DNA of 64,000 nucleotides from a virus: IMG/VR virus record IMGVR_UViG_3300025853_000041, positions 41,182 through 105,181 of that record; one strand, 5' to 3'. Within the stretch, counting starts at the first letter, position 1. Every line of letters starts with the position of its first letter. Below the pieces are notes generated by a model. That model was given only the letters and a program-made list of their open reading frames with translations. It searched no databases and was not told where the DNA came from. Shown here piece by piece: positions 37,337 through 45,926 of the stretch. The translations under genes were made by a program, and so were the position numbers.

Positions 37337-38953
37337 CTAATTTGTATAATTTGCTACTGTCACATCATCTTTGTTGATAATAGCATAGTTACTTGAAAGT
37401 AATGTACAAACAATAGAAACTGAACTTTCTAAAGCAATTCTCACTACTTTATAAGGGTCTATAATTCCTGCTTCCATCATTGAGTCAACAAACTCTCTAT
37501 TTTTAACATCATATCCTGTTCCTTCAGGTCTTGACTCTATACCTAATTCAATTACTTCAGGTATTAATCCTGCATTTACAATAATTTGTCTAAAAGGTGC
37601 TTTAACTACATTTAAGAGAGTGTTGTATCCAGCTATTAAGTCTTCACTTATTGCTGGCTTAAACTTTTTACCTCTTAAATGATTACTAGCTGCAAGCAAT
37701 TCAGTACCACCTCCATTGATAATTCCTTCTTGAAGAGCTGCTTTAACTGCATATTTACAATCTTCAGCTCTATCAAATAATTCCTTACCTTCTTCTTTAG
37801 ACATAGCTCCAATTTTAAGAACAGCTACACCACTAGTGAGTTTTCCTAATCTTTCATTCAAGATATCAACCTCATACTTATTACCTTTAAAGTGCTCAAG
37901 CTGAGATTTAATAAATGCTTCTCTTTCAGCAATAGCTTCTTCTGTTCCAAAACCACCAATAAATGCAGTATCTTTTGCAGTAATTTCAGCTCTTTCCATT
38001 TCTCCTAACCAACTTGGGTCAAAATCTTCAGGTTGAGTATCTTTACTTACCACTTTAGCTCCAAATAGAGCAGCCATGTCATGAAGTCTTTCAACTCTCT
38101 TATTACCATAGCCAGGAGACTGAACAATTGCAGAAACTACATTACCTTGAATGTGGTTTACTACTAAACCTCTCAGTGCACTGTCTTTTACGTCTTCAGC
38201 AACAATAATCAATGGTCTGTTTTTCTGCCCAGCAGCTTCAACAGCAGCAAATACTTGTTTAAATTGAGATACCACTCCATCAAAAAGTAAAATAAGAGGA
38301 GTGTCAAACTCTGTTTTCATCCTGGTTTTGTCTGTAACTGAATAAGGAGAAATATATCCCCTATCAAATTGCATACCTTGAATAATATTTTGAGTTGTCT
38401 GCATTCCACTACCTTCAGTAATAGATATTACTCCATTAACACCCAATTCATTATAAATATTTGTAATTGTTTCAGCTAAAACTTCATCTCCATTAGAAGA
38501 AATTAATGCAACAGATTTTAGTTCTTCAGTATTTAATTCCACGTCTTTAGACCTTTCATTAACATACTTTAAAACATCTACCATTGCAATTTTTATCCCT
38601 CTAATAAATTCTGCAGGAGCTACTCCTAGAGCTAATTGTCTTTTCCCTGCATTATACAGAGCTTGAGCAAATACAGTTGCAGTAGTAGTCCCATCACCAG
38701 CTAAATTATTAGCTTTTAAGGCTACATTTTTAACTAATTCTGCACCAATACTTTCAATAGTATTAGGGTCAAAAACAATCTCTTCTGCAACACTTACTCC
38801 ATCTTTGGTTACAATTATTTCACCAAATACATTCTTTATTGCAACAGTGTTACCCATAGGACCTAATGTATCTTTAACTGCATTAGCTAAGTCATTTATC
38901 CCTCTACTGATTCCTTCTCTGAAATCATCTTCTTTTACTATTTTTTCTGTCAT
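37337..38953 (-). CDS. groEL: Phage-encoded chaperonin GroEL
   Basis: A 538-residue group I chaperonin. Key ATPase residues align with E. coli GroEL and even keep the numbers: TLGPMG (29-34), Asp51 in TKDGVSVA, Asp87 in AGDGTTTA, Asp398 in RAEDCKYA, and the nucleotide loop GIINGGGTELL. The apical domain is recognisable (EGMQFDRGY-like QGMQFDRGYISPY, then IIVAEDV and VQSPGYG). The C-terminus lacks the Gly-Gly-Met repeat tail and ends in DDVTVANYTN. groES lies directly upstream with an ATGA overlap, so the pair is translationally coupled. It probably folds large phage proteins, such as the multi-thousand-residue virion proteins; that link is inference. Confidence 0.95.
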   Translation of the reverse strand: MTEKIVKEDDFREGISRGINDLANAVKDTLGPMGNTVAIKNVFGEIIVTKDGVSVAEEIVFDPNTIESIGAELVKNVALKANNLAGDGTTTATVFAQALYNAGKRQLALGVAPAEFIRGIKIAMVDVLKYVNERSKDVELNTEELKSVALISSNGDEVLAETITNIYNELGVNGVISITEGSGMQTTQNIIQGMQFDRGYISPYSVTDKTRMKTEFDTPLILLFDGVVSQFKQVFAAVEAAGQKNRPLIIVAEDVKDSALRGLVVNHIQGNVVSAIVQSPGYGNKRVERLHDMAALFGAKVVSKDTQPEDFDPSWLGEMERAEITAKDTAFIGGFGTEEAIAEREAFIKSQLEHFKGNKYEVDILNERLGKLTSGVAVLKIGAMSKEEGKELFDRAEDCKYAVKAALQEGIINGGGTELLAASNHLRGKKFKPAISEDLIAGYNTLLNVVKAPFRQIIVNAGLIPEVIELGIESRPEGTGYDVKNREFVDSMMEAGIIDPYKVVRIALESSVSIVCTLLSSNYAIINKDDVTVANYTN

Positions 38954-39213
38954 AATATTAATAATATACTTTCATAGTTCATCACTATGTATTTTTTACC
39001 TTTAATACTCATCTCTTCACCATCAAAAAACTTCTTATATTTAATGGTGGGCTTATTTTCTAGTAGAACTCTTGCTTTTTCAGGTACAGCTTCTCCACAT
39101 TGGATAACTGTACCCTCTAAAGTGTTTTCTTTATCTTCCTCAGGAACATATACTCCTGATTTTGAGGTTTCATCAGATAATTCTACTAATACATTTTTAT
39201 GTATTACATTCAT
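38950..39213 (-). CDS. groES: Phage-encoded co-chaperonin GroES
   Basis: An 87-residue protein with the GroES layout: HKNVLVELSDE start, a mobile-loop region (TSKSGVYVPEED) in which V-Y-V would take the place of the hydrophobic tripeptide that binds GroEL, LEGTVIQCGEAVP, and the C-terminal strand YIVMNYESILLIL. It is about ten residues shorter than E. coli GroES. The stop codon overlaps the groEL start by four bases. It caps the GroEL cavity; here it likely works with the phage's own GroEL. Confidence 0.85.
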   Translation of the reverse strand: MNVIHKNVLVELSDETSKSGVYVPEEDKENTLEGTVIQCGEAVPEKARVLLENKPTIKYKKFFDGEEMSIKGKKYIVMNYESILLIL

Positions 39214-39388
39214 CTTTTACTATTTTAATTTCTTCTAAAAAAACTTGATTTCTTGAATAGGCTAACTTTAATCCATCTCTTACTCCTTCAGCATATTCTT
39301 TTGTTTTTCCCAATATTCTATGGGTGAAAACAGGCACATGGTCAAAATACCCTTGAGCCTCTACTGTAATTAGAAAATCTTTATTCAT
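39197..39388 (-). CDS. Hypothetical protein, 63 residues
   Basis: The open frame extends upstream, but the start at 39388 (MNKDFLITVEAQGYFDHVP) is preferred because the upstream part runs out of frame through a well-supported secreted-protein gene. The protein has beta-like N-terminus and a helix (KEYAEGVRDGLKLAYSRN) like small proteins that bind or modify surfaces. No family recognised. It overlaps the groES start by 17 bases and the upstream stop by eight. Confidence 0.5.
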   Translation of the reverse strand: MNKDFLITVEAQGYFDHVPVFTHRILGKTKEYAEGVRDGLKLAYSRNQVFLEEIKIVKDECNT

Positions 39389-39620
39389 CTGATTTTTCTC
39401 TACCTTTTTCAAATCCCATATTATACCCATCTGAATAGGTATTCTCTCCTGCTCTTGAATTTGGACAGACAGGTACATTTGGTGTTTCACAGTTATAATC
39501 TTTATAACAGTAACCATTAATGTACCCATCTTTCCAACCATCACAAAAGGTCTTACCTTCTATGATATACGCCATGAGCAGCATACTTAAAAGTGTTATA
39601 ATCATAATTCCTATTTTCAT
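39381..39620 (-). CDS. Small secreted or membrane-anchored Cys/Gly/Tyr-rich protein
   Basis: A 79-residue protein with a clear hydrophobic signal or anchor (MKIGIMIITLLSMLLMAYII). The mature part has FCDGWKDGYINGYCYKDYNC, five Cys in all, and a repeated aromatic-Gly pattern that recurs as SDGYNMGFEKG. It should act in the periplasm or at the membrane. Such short secreted proteins appear in other Bacteroides phages; superinfection exclusion is a possible but untested role. Confidence 0.6.
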   Translation of the reverse strand: MKIGIMIITLLSMLLMAYIIEGKTFCDGWKDGYINGYCYKDYNCETPNVPVCPNSRAGENTYSDGYNMGFEKGREKSDE

Positions 39621-39811
39621 AGTTCAATATTTTGGCTTGCTTTCATAGTGACTTCAAAAGTTGTTACATCATTGAAGTTTACAGTCTTTGCTTGTGACCC
39701 AACCTCAAGAGATATGCTCAAATTATGTTTATTCACTAATTCATCAATGTTATGAGAAAGCTTTAATAAAAGCTCTCTAGTTTCTTGTAAAAATTCTTTT
39801 GTGTTTTCCAT
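39617..39811 (-). CDS. Hypothetical protein, 64 residues
   Basis: A helical N-terminal half (MENTKEFLQETRELLLKLSHNIDEL) followed by a beta-like half. It overlaps the next gene's start by four bases (ATGA) and starts two bases after the helicase stop, so it is in the same coupled string. No domain recognised. Confidence 0.5.
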   Translation of the reverse strand: MENTKEFLQETRELLLKLSHNIDELVNKHNLSISLEVGSQAKTVNFNDVTTFEVTMKASQNIEL

Positions 39812-39813
39812 AT

Positions 39814-41292
39814 TTATAGGTTTAAATAATATAATTCTTTTTTTGCTCTACTGCGAGCTACATACTTAAGATTCTGCTCTTGTACCATTTGTTCAGGTGA
39901 AGTTGCAAATTTAGATGGAATTAAATTTTCATTTAAAATATAAACAATATCAGCCTCCAATCCTTTAGCCTTATGAATAGTACAAAGCATTACTGCCTTG
40001 TCTTTCACTTTAAAAAGATTTTTCACTTTGTCTAATAAAACCTTAATGATTTCATAATCTGTACTCATATGAGATACCAATGCTTTGAAATTGGTGTAGT
40101 TCTCCTTAAAGATATACATTTTCATTCTACCATTATCAGATTTATCTTTTTGAAGGTCTTCTAAAACATATTGTAATTCCCTTTTAGTTCCTGAAACAGT
40201 ATAATTTAAGTAGGGTTTTAAGAATCTTGTAATTGAAGTTAGAATATCATCACCTTTTATATAAACAGGCATACCAGAGCCAAGAAGCTCAAAGTAGAGC
40301 TTAATTATAGGGCTTGTATTTCTGCATATTATCATAGATTCTGGCTTTATTTCATTTACATTTTCTACTTTACTTACTATTCCTTTTTCTTCTGTCCCAT
40401 ACTCCATTACATCATATACCTCATTTGTTTCATCGATTATGTTTTGAGCACATCTGTAACAAATATCAAGAGGTAATTCTTCTACATCACCCATACTCTT
40501 AAACTTATCAAAAGACGACGAATAAGCTCCACTGAACCCATAAATTGATTGGTTTCTGTCTCCCACAGCTATCCATTTAATGATAGTGCCTTGGGCAATC
40601 AAATTCTCAACGAGTTTATGTTGTGCTAAATTCAAGTCCTGAGCTTCATCTACCATTAAATAATATGGTTCAATTGGTATATGAAGATTGTCTCTTGCTG
40701 CTAAGTAAATCATGTCATTGAAGTCAATAACAACAGTTTTCCCTGTATAACTTTCTTCCCTTAATTTTACGAAGTCAGCCCACAAAGATACAATTTTTTC
40801 GTGATTGACAAAATTTTTATCCATACTTTCCATATGTTTTTTAATTTCGTCAATATCATCGTTTAAAAATAGCCTGGATATGTCGTTCATATCCATAAGA
40901 GTATAACTTAATTTAAGCTTATCTTCCCATCTCATTTTTCTGAAGATACTCTTATGTTTATTCTGTAAAAGTTTCAGAAGTTCAAAATTTTTTCCATTTT
41001 TTATTACTACTTTACTCTTCTTTTTGTAATGATTTCTAATTGCTGAAAGACCTAAAGAATGCATTGTAAGCGATTTTCCTTGATTTAGTTTGTTTTCATC
41101 AATCTTGCTTTGAATTTCTTCCTGCACAGATTTATTAAAAGCTAAAAATAAGGTTCTATACTTACAATACTTTAGCAGCTCAAGTAAGGTTGTGGTCTTA
41201 CCTGAGCCTGCTACTGCATTAATTAAAATGTTCTTATCAGTGTTATTCCAAACATCAAAAATCTTCTGCTGTTTACCACTTGGTTTAAACAT
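39814..41292 (-). CDS. UvrD/Rep-like superfamily 1 helicase
   Basis: A 492-residue SF1A-type helicase. Motifs in order: Walker A AGSGKTTT (about 28-35), Walker B VDEAQD, motif III VGDRNQSIYGFSGA, motif IV LDICYR, motif V CTIHKAKGLEADI, and motif VI YVARSRAKKEL. These proteins unwind DNA 3' to 5' using ATP. It is shorter than bacterial UvrD (~720), lacking part of the 1B/2B subdomains. It is one of three helicases in the module and probably serves recombination or repair. Confidence 0.85.
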   Translation of the reverse strand: MFKPSGKQQKIFDVWNNTDKNILINAVAGSGKTTTLLELLKYCKYRTLFLAFNKSVQEEIQSKIDENKLNQGKSLTMHSLGLSAIRNHYKKKSKVVIKNGKNFELLKLLQNKHKSIFRKMRWEDKLKLSYTLMDMNDISRLFLNDDIDEIKKHMESMDKNFVNHEKIVSLWADFVKLREESYTGKTVVIDFNDMIYLAARDNLHIPIEPYYLMVDEAQDLNLAQHKLVENLIAQGTIIKWIAVGDRNQSIYGFSGAYSSSFDKFKSMGDVEELPLDICYRCAQNIIDETNEVYDVMEYGTEEKGIVSKVENVNEIKPESMIICRNTSPIIKLYFELLGSGMPVYIKGDDILTSITRFLKPYLNYTVSGTKRELQYVLEDLQKDKSDNGRMKMYIFKENYTNFKALVSHMSTDYEIIKVLLDKVKNLFKVKDKAVMLCTIHKAKGLEADIVYILNENLIPSKFATSPEQMVQEQNLKYVARSRAKKELYYLNL

Positions 41293-41416
41293 TGTTTTTT
41301 GTTTTTATTTGTTTTCTTTTATATCTATTAGTTTTCTCATTTTTTTGAGGATAGTATTTTAGGTTGTTTAAATCTTCATCTAAATCTAATATACTTTGTG
41401 CACAACAAGTTATCAT
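41285..41416 (-). CDS. Small ORF upstream of the UvrD-like helicase
   Basis: A 43-residue frame, MITCCAQSILDLDEDLNNLK followed by a Lys/Arg/Asn-rich tail. It starts after an AT-rich leader and its stop overlaps the helicase start by eight bases, as other coupled genes here do. It fills an otherwise empty 140-base gap. No homologue recognised. Confidence 0.4.
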   Translation of the reverse strand: MITCCAQSILDLDEDLNNLKYYPQKNEKTNRYKRKQIKTKNNV

Positions 41417-41433
41417 ATATTTTTTCTTTTATA

Positions 41434-41964
41434 TTAATAAGACATAGCACCAAAGATTTCCCAAGCACCATTTCGTTCATTATTTGCTTTCTTATAATCT
41501 ATCTTAGCCACCATTGTTTTCTGACCTTCAAGGACTTTAGCTATATGAACAGTCAAGTAATCATCAGGAAATTTCTCTACCCATGCTCTTGCTTTCTTAA
41601 TAGCAGCTCCCTGTGTTGGTTCATCTACAACCATCTCTGCATAGTTATTTCTATAACTAGTTGCTCTATATCTGGTGACCCATTTTCTGGTGCCTGTGGC
41701 AGGATAGTTTGTTACAACAGTCTTTATTTTATTAGTATTTGTTGTGGGCTTTCTGATGCATTTTGCTATTGCAGGTTCGTGCTTGTTCATATCATCACAC
41801 CTATCAAACTCTTTTGCTGATACTTCTCTTACTTCTGAGCAATTATTCCATTGCCCATTATATATGTCTTCACCATACTCTTCTCTACATTCATCTTGTA
41901 GTTTTTTAAAAGCTTCCTGTAATGTTCTTCCAGTGATTGTTGCTCTTTTTGTTATTGTTCCCAT
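41434..41964 (-). CDS. Hypothetical protein, 176 residues
   Basis: Starts MGTITKRATITGRTLQEAFKK and has a helix-rich N-terminus (AFKKLQDECREEYGEDIYNG), a Lys/Thr-rich linker at about 80-100, and a second alpha/beta half (AAIKKARAWVEKFPDDYLTV). The N-terminal and C-terminal halves could each be a small alpha/beta domain. No catalytic motif is apparent. It lies between nucleotide-kinase and helicase genes. Confidence 0.5.
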   Translation of the reverse strand: MGTITKRATITGRTLQEAFKKLQDECREEYGEDIYNGQWNNCSEVREVSAKEFDRCDDMNKHEPAIAKCIRKPTTNTNKIKTVVTNYPATGTRKWVTRYRATSYRNNYAEMVVDEPTQGAAIKKARAWVEKFPDDYLTVHIAKVLEGQKTMVAKIDYKKANNERNGAWEIFGAMSY

Positions 41965-41982
41965 TTCAAAATTTTTTAAATA

Positions 41983-42159
41983 TTAATCTTCTTCTTCTTT
42001 TTCGAGCCACAACTCTACTTTAACAGGAGTACCATTCTCATCTACTGGTATCCATGTGTTCCATAAGCCACCTCTTTCATTATGGAAAGAGGTAGCCATA
42101 TCTTCTAAATCTTCTTCTGAGAAATAGATTTTTACTGTTTTTATGTTATCTTTTGGCAT
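41983..42159 (-). CDS. Small hypothetical protein, 58 residues
   Basis: The frame starts MPKDNIKTVKIYFSEEDLED, continues through a Trp-containing centre (GGLWNTWIPVDENG) and ends in an acidic tail (WLEKEEEED). It starts two bases after the dNMP kinase stop and ends 18 bases before the next gene, a tight fit in the operon, with codon use like its neighbours. Function unknown. Confidence 0.6.
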   Translation of the reverse strand: MPKDNIKTVKIYFSEEDLEDMATSFHNERGGLWNTWIPVDENGTPVKVELWLEKEEED

Positions 42160-42161
42160 AT

Positions 42162-42968
42162 TTAAACTATTAATGGCAGGATATTTATAACTTCATCCAA
42201 AAGTTTATCAAGCCCAAATTCACAATTGATTACTACATCAAACTCAGCATCATCTAAAGCTGTTTCAGATGGGTGGTCTCCAGTGTCTTCCTTTCCAATT
42301 AGGTTTACTCTAATTGTCAAACCACCTTTTTCCTTTACAGCAGCTAACTCATTTGGAAATCTCATATCTGTAATAAGCCAATTAGGATATTCTTTTCGTT
42401 GTTGTATATCAGGAGCAAAGCCAACAGGGTATTTAGCTTTATTTTCTTCTGATATAGGTTCTATAATTATCTCAGGATGATAATCAGCAAATAAAGCATA
42501 AACCCAAACATTAGGGTGAATTATCTGTCTTCCACATTCAGTACCAAGTAATTGTAATAATAATCTTGGAGTCAATCTTCTTTCCTGCAATCCAATACCT
42601 CTTAATCTATTATCCTCTTCATAATCAAGAGCATCATTTTCTGTAAGAAATATTTTATTATGAGTATGCCAAACATCTTCATATTCAGTTTCATAGAGAA
42701 GGTCATATACTGTCCATTCTGGTCCTAACTCTTTATTCTTGAAGTCTCTATCTTCAAAATCTTCTTCTTCACATCCAAGTAATATTGCAGCAATTTGCTT
42801 TAATTTACCACCAAATTTTTTGATTCGAAAACTTCCAGTATCTATATAGTTAGAAAATCTATCAACACTAGGTACTCTTTTTTCCCACAGTAAATATTGA
42901 ATCATTAAAGCTACTGTATCTTTTCCTGAGCCCATTTTACCTGATAGTCCTATTAAATTGTGTTTCAT
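42162..42968 (-). CDS. Deoxynucleoside monophosphate kinase
   Basis: A 268-residue P-loop kinase that should phosphorylate dNMPs to dNDPs. Walker A is GKMGSGKD (10-17). The segment RLTPRLLLQLLGTECGRQ, followed by HPNVWV, is typical of T4 gene 1-like phage dNMP kinases, as are the Walker B-like WLITDMRFPNELAAVK and HPSETALDD. It overlaps the upstream nuclease stop by four bases. With nrdJ and dut it forms the nucleotide-supply set. Confidence 0.8.
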   Translation of the reverse strand: MKHNLIGLSGKMGSGKDTVALMIQYLLWEKRVPSVDRFSNYIDTGSFRIKKFGGKLKQIAAILLGCEEEDFEDRDFKNKELGPEWTVYDLLYETEYEDVWHTHNKIFLTENDALDYEEDNRLRGIGLQERRLTPRLLLQLLGTECGRQIIHPNVWVYALFADYHPEIIIEPISEENKAKYPVGFAPDIQQRKEYPNWLITDMRFPNELAAVKEKGGLTIRVNLIGKEDTGDHPSETALDDAEFDVVINCEFGLDKLLDEVINILPLIV

Positions 42969-44092
42969 AATATCCCTTTTAAATAATCTATTCGTATTGG
43001 TTCTACTGAATCTTCTATTTGAATATCAGTATGAAAACCTTGTTTTTGATAATGTACATATTCCGTTATGAGTTGTTTCCACCCTTTTTGTGCAGGATAG
43101 AATAGAGTCCTATCAGAATCAGAAGCTTTGAAGGTCCCAGCAGGACTGCCATTAGCTCCATGATAAAGAGAACTGTGTGTTAATTCAAACACTAATGGAG
43201 TTCCAATATTTGTAGTTGATTCTACAATAAATTGAAATGGTTGTAATATCTCATCTCTATTAGTAACTGGTATGTCAAAATACTCACATAGAGCATAAGA
43301 ATACCAAGAAGCTTGGATGTCATATCTATGCATTCTAATTTTACTAATGAATTGAAGAGTATTTCCATTCATAGTTTTAAGGTCAATAGGTTGTATTTTA
43401 ACAATGTTTCCACTACTGTCTTTAAATACAATTACTAAATCCATTAAAGCCTTACACTCTATACCTCTATAAGTAAAGTACATAGGAAGTTGGTAATAGA
43501 AATCGATATTTTCAATTTCTGCTTGTTCTTCTCTATTAAAATATTTTGCTGTTCTGAAATTTGTTTTAAGAGATGTTACAATATTTTGAATATTGTCATA
43601 CATATCTGCAGAAATAATCTCTTTTCCAAAAGCTCTTTTCTTATCCTCAAAATAAGCTACTCCTGCTTCAATAAGTTTTGCTACTCTGGTTTCAGCTTTC
43701 CACCTCATTTGCCATTCCATTGCATTTGCTGCTTCAAGAATCCATTCTTCACAATCTTCAAAATTAAGATTCAAACTGCCTTCAGCTTCTGCTAAAACAA
43801 AGACATAATCTACTATTTTCATTTCAACCTCAGTAGGTTTTTTATCTAATTGAGAAACATAGTATTTATCTTCAAATACTCCTTCTTCTCCTGTTAGAAT
43901 ACAGTCAACTGCTCCACCTATTAAAAAATAATCAGGTGTTGGACCATTCTCTTCTTCTTGTTTATTTCTTTTTGCTATCGATATCATCAAACTGTCCAAA
44001 CCACCTTGTAGTTCTTTCAGTGTTGATTGATTAATAGCAGGAGATGCAAAATATTTGTCAATCTCTACTTGTGGTGTTATTATTAATCCCAT
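42965..44092 (-). CDS. RecE/RecB-like PD-(D/E)XK exonuclease
   Basis: A 375-residue protein with PD-(D/E)XK features: FLIGGAVD (about 56-63, where RecB-type enzymes have GxxxH), CKALMDLVIV with the metal Asp, IQPIDLKTM (D-x-K), and YDIQASWYSYAL (QxxxY). This set resembles phage exonucleases paired with an annealing protein. An SSB-like protein and Sak4-like ATPase lie in the same operon. It probably resects DNA ends for recombination-dependent replication. It overlaps the dNMP kinase start by four bases. Confidence 0.7.
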   Translation of the reverse strand: MGLIITPQVEIDKYFASPAINQSTLKELQGGLDSLMISIAKRNKQEEENGPTPDYFLIGGAVDCILTGEEGVFEDKYYVSQLDKKPTEVEMKIVDYVFVLAEAEGSLNLNFEDCEEWILEAANAMEWQMRWKAETRVAKLIEAGVAYFEDKKRAFGKEIISADMYDNIQNIVTSLKTNFRTAKYFNREEQAEIENIDFYYQLPMYFTYRGIECKALMDLVIVFKDSSGNIVKIQPIDLKTMNGNTLQFISKIRMHRYDIQASWYSYALCEYFDIPVTNRDEILQPFQFIVESTTNIGTPLVFELTHSSLYHGANGSPAGTFKASDSDRTLFYPAQKGWKQLITEYVHYQKQGFHTDIQIEDSVEPIRIDYLKGIL

Positions 44093-44207
44093 CTTTCTTT
44101 TTGTTTTTTGTTAATTTTTCATCTCTAATATAGACTTCACACTCATCATTTGAGCAATATTTCTGTATTGTGGGCTCTCCACAAAGATGACATCTTCTTA
44201 CTCCCAT
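44058..44207 (-). CDS. Small zinc-ribbon protein, 49 residues
   Basis: The frame reads MGVRRCHLCGEPTIQKYCSN, then DEC and a Lys-rich tail. Cys6/Cys9 (CHLC) and Cys18/Cys23 form two cysteine pairs as in a zinc ribbon. It starts ten bases inside the end of the resolvase-like gene and its last 35 bases overlap the start of the exonuclease gene. Intact pairs of cysteines argue that it is real. It may be an RNA- or DNA-binding accessory protein. Confidence 0.55.
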   Translation of the reverse strand: MGVRRCHLCGEPTIQKYCSNDECEVYIRDEKLTKNKKKDGINNNTTSRD

Positions 44208-44761
44208 GTTCTTGCTTTTACTAATTCTTTAAATTTTTCAAAACTCATTGCTATGAGAGAAGCTCCCTCATTACTTCGGAACATCATCATATTTTCAGGA
44301 CTCTCTTCTAAAATTTCTTTAAATGACCATCCTCTTTTTTGTCCTTCTTTAGTGGGTAAACCTATTACATCCTTCATTCCACCAGGGAATAGTTTTCTAA
44401 AATCTTTAGTCCACATAAAAACTAGCTCATCATACTCATCTTTTTTCCTCCCTCTTCCAGTGTCTTTTTTATGTATGAGTATATCTGGCTGTTTGTGGAT
44501 AGCATCATAAGGAGGAAATAACTCTGGTAACCTCTCTCTAATAATTGCTAAAGTTTTAAACTCATTTAAACCTTTTGCGTAACCTGCTTTGATTTGTACA
44601 TTAAAAGGTAAAAAGTTGAGGTCAATCCCAGCATCATCTAACATCCTATTTGATTGTCTGGAGGTCTTACAGAAGGTAAAACCAAGGTCTTCTCTGAAAA
44701 CCTTGGCATAATACCTCTCTGCATTTGAACCTTTTCTCTTATTGGCTGCTCCCTTGCCCAT
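44198..44761 (-). CDS. Holliday-junction-resolvase-like PD-(D/E)XK endonuclease
   Basis: A 187-residue protein starting MGKGAANKRKGSNAERYYAK. Glu15, Asp47 in DAGIDL and Q-I-K (56-58) follow the spacing E-x(n)-D-x(n)-[EQ]xK of archaeal Hjc-type resolvases and related phage endonucleases. The basic N-terminus fits DNA binding. Resolving branched replication intermediates before packaging is the likely role. It overlaps the rIIB-like gene by 23 bases. Confidence 0.65.
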   Translation of the reverse strand: MGKGAANKRKGSNAERYYAKVFREDLGFTFCKTSRQSNRMLDDAGIDLNFLPFNVQIKAGYAKGLNEFKTLAIIRERLPELFPPYDAIHKQPDILIHKKDTGRGRKKDEYDELVFMWTKDFRKLFPGGMKDVIGLPTKEGQKRGWSFKEILEESPENMMMFRSNEGASLIAMSFEKFKELVKARTWE

Positions 44762-45926
44762 ATTGTTTCTTTAAGGCTAAGCAGGCTTTAATATCATCCA
44801 TTCTGTCTAAAATTCTACTACGACTTAGTTCAGGAATGGCTGGTAAATTAAGTTTGTAAGCAGCAGATTCTTCTGATGCTACTTCGCCAACATAAGAAAT
44901 CATGTCAATGAAGTTATCTTCAAATCCACTATCTATGTCCTCATCAATGATTTTTCCACCTTCATCAAAAGCTACAACAGAGACAGGATAATAAGCACAA
45001 ACTCTCATTTTTCCATAACTATCTCTTGGTGGAACAGCTACAACATCACTTGGATTCACAAGAACTCTAAGTCCAGTGTCTCCAAAATAGTTACTTTGTA
45101 ACCAACCTTTACCTGCAACATGTAATCCACGACTACAAGTTACATCAGAGTCAGAATTACATCTTTCTCTTGGCATTGTAACAGGTTCTCCAATTCTGAT
45201 TCTGAATTTACCAGTGTAACCATCAGTATAAACAGGTGCTGTTCCTACTTCAGATAACCTATTATACAAATTGTATAAAATACCTTTTGTTTCTATCAAA
45301 TTCTTTTCTGAAGTAGAACAAGCCATCTCACCATTATTGTCAATACCTATATAAAAGTTTTTAGGGCTCTTTTTTAGTTTATGGCGTACTCTTGTGAATT
45401 GTTCACTGATAAATCTTACCCAAGAAGAGTCTAAATCTGTCCCTTCTTGATGAAGAACAACATTTCTGTATGCTACAAATAAGCCTGAGCTTGAAATTGA
45501 CATACCATACCTGTTTAAAAACCAGAATAAATTCTGTCGTGCTTCTCTATTTGTGTTTAATGAACACAAAGTCCAGAAGTTCAAATAAGAAGATAATAGT
45601 TCAATTTCATCATTCTGTTCAGCATTCCAAATAGCCTTAGCTAAATCTTGAGGTACACTTAATTCAGAAATAGATGAGATATAAAAACTCTCATTTCTTA
45701 CGCTAATATATTCAGATTTGTTGAAACTGTTCAACATTTCTTGTAATTCTTCTCCTTCTTTTATTAAGATTGAGTACTGAGGTGCAAGAATATTTCTTAC
45801 AGATTCAGGGTGATACTGATTTGAGACTACTAAGTCATAAAGCTCATCAGTACATTCATTGTTTGATAAAATTGTTCCATCTTCAAGAACAACTGTCAAA
45901 TTCGATTTAATTCGTGTTATTTTCAT
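44739..45926 (-). CDS. rIIB-like protein
   Basis: A 395-residue protein starting MKITRIKSNLTVVLEDGTIL, the characteristic start of T4 rIIB-type proteins. The C-terminal half holds the other family signature: CSRGLHVAGKGWL, then GLRVLVNPSDVVAVP and MRVCAYYPV. T4 rIIA/rIIB are membrane-associated proteins that counter exclusion by the RexAB system of lambda lysogens; their biochemical role is not settled. It lies directly after the rIIA-like gene with a 20-base overlap, so the pair is coupled as in T4. Confidence 0.8.
   Translation of the reverse strand: MKITRIKSNLTVVLEDGTILSNNECTDELYDLVVSNQYHPESVRNILAPQYSILIKEGEELQEMLNSFNKSEYISVRNESFYISSISELSVPQDLAKAIWNAEQNDEIELLSSYLNFWTLCSLNTNREARQNLFWFLNRYGMSISSSGLFVAYRNVVLHQEGTDLDSSWVRFISEQFTRVRHKLKKSPKNFYIGIDNNGEMACSTSEKNLIETKGILYNLYNRLSEVGTAPVYTDGYTGKFRIRIGEPVTMPRERCNSDSDVTCSRGLHVAGKGWLQSNYFGDTGLRVLVNPSDVVAVPPRDSYGKMRVCAYYPVSVVAFDEGGKIIDEDIDSGFEDNFIDMISYVGEVASEESAAYKLNLPAIPELSRSRILDRMDDIKACLALKKQYGQGSSQ

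Noticed and set aside
39388-39544. N-terminal extension of the 63-residue gene
   Set aside because: It runs out of frame through the secreted-protein gene and its composition is unlike its continuation.
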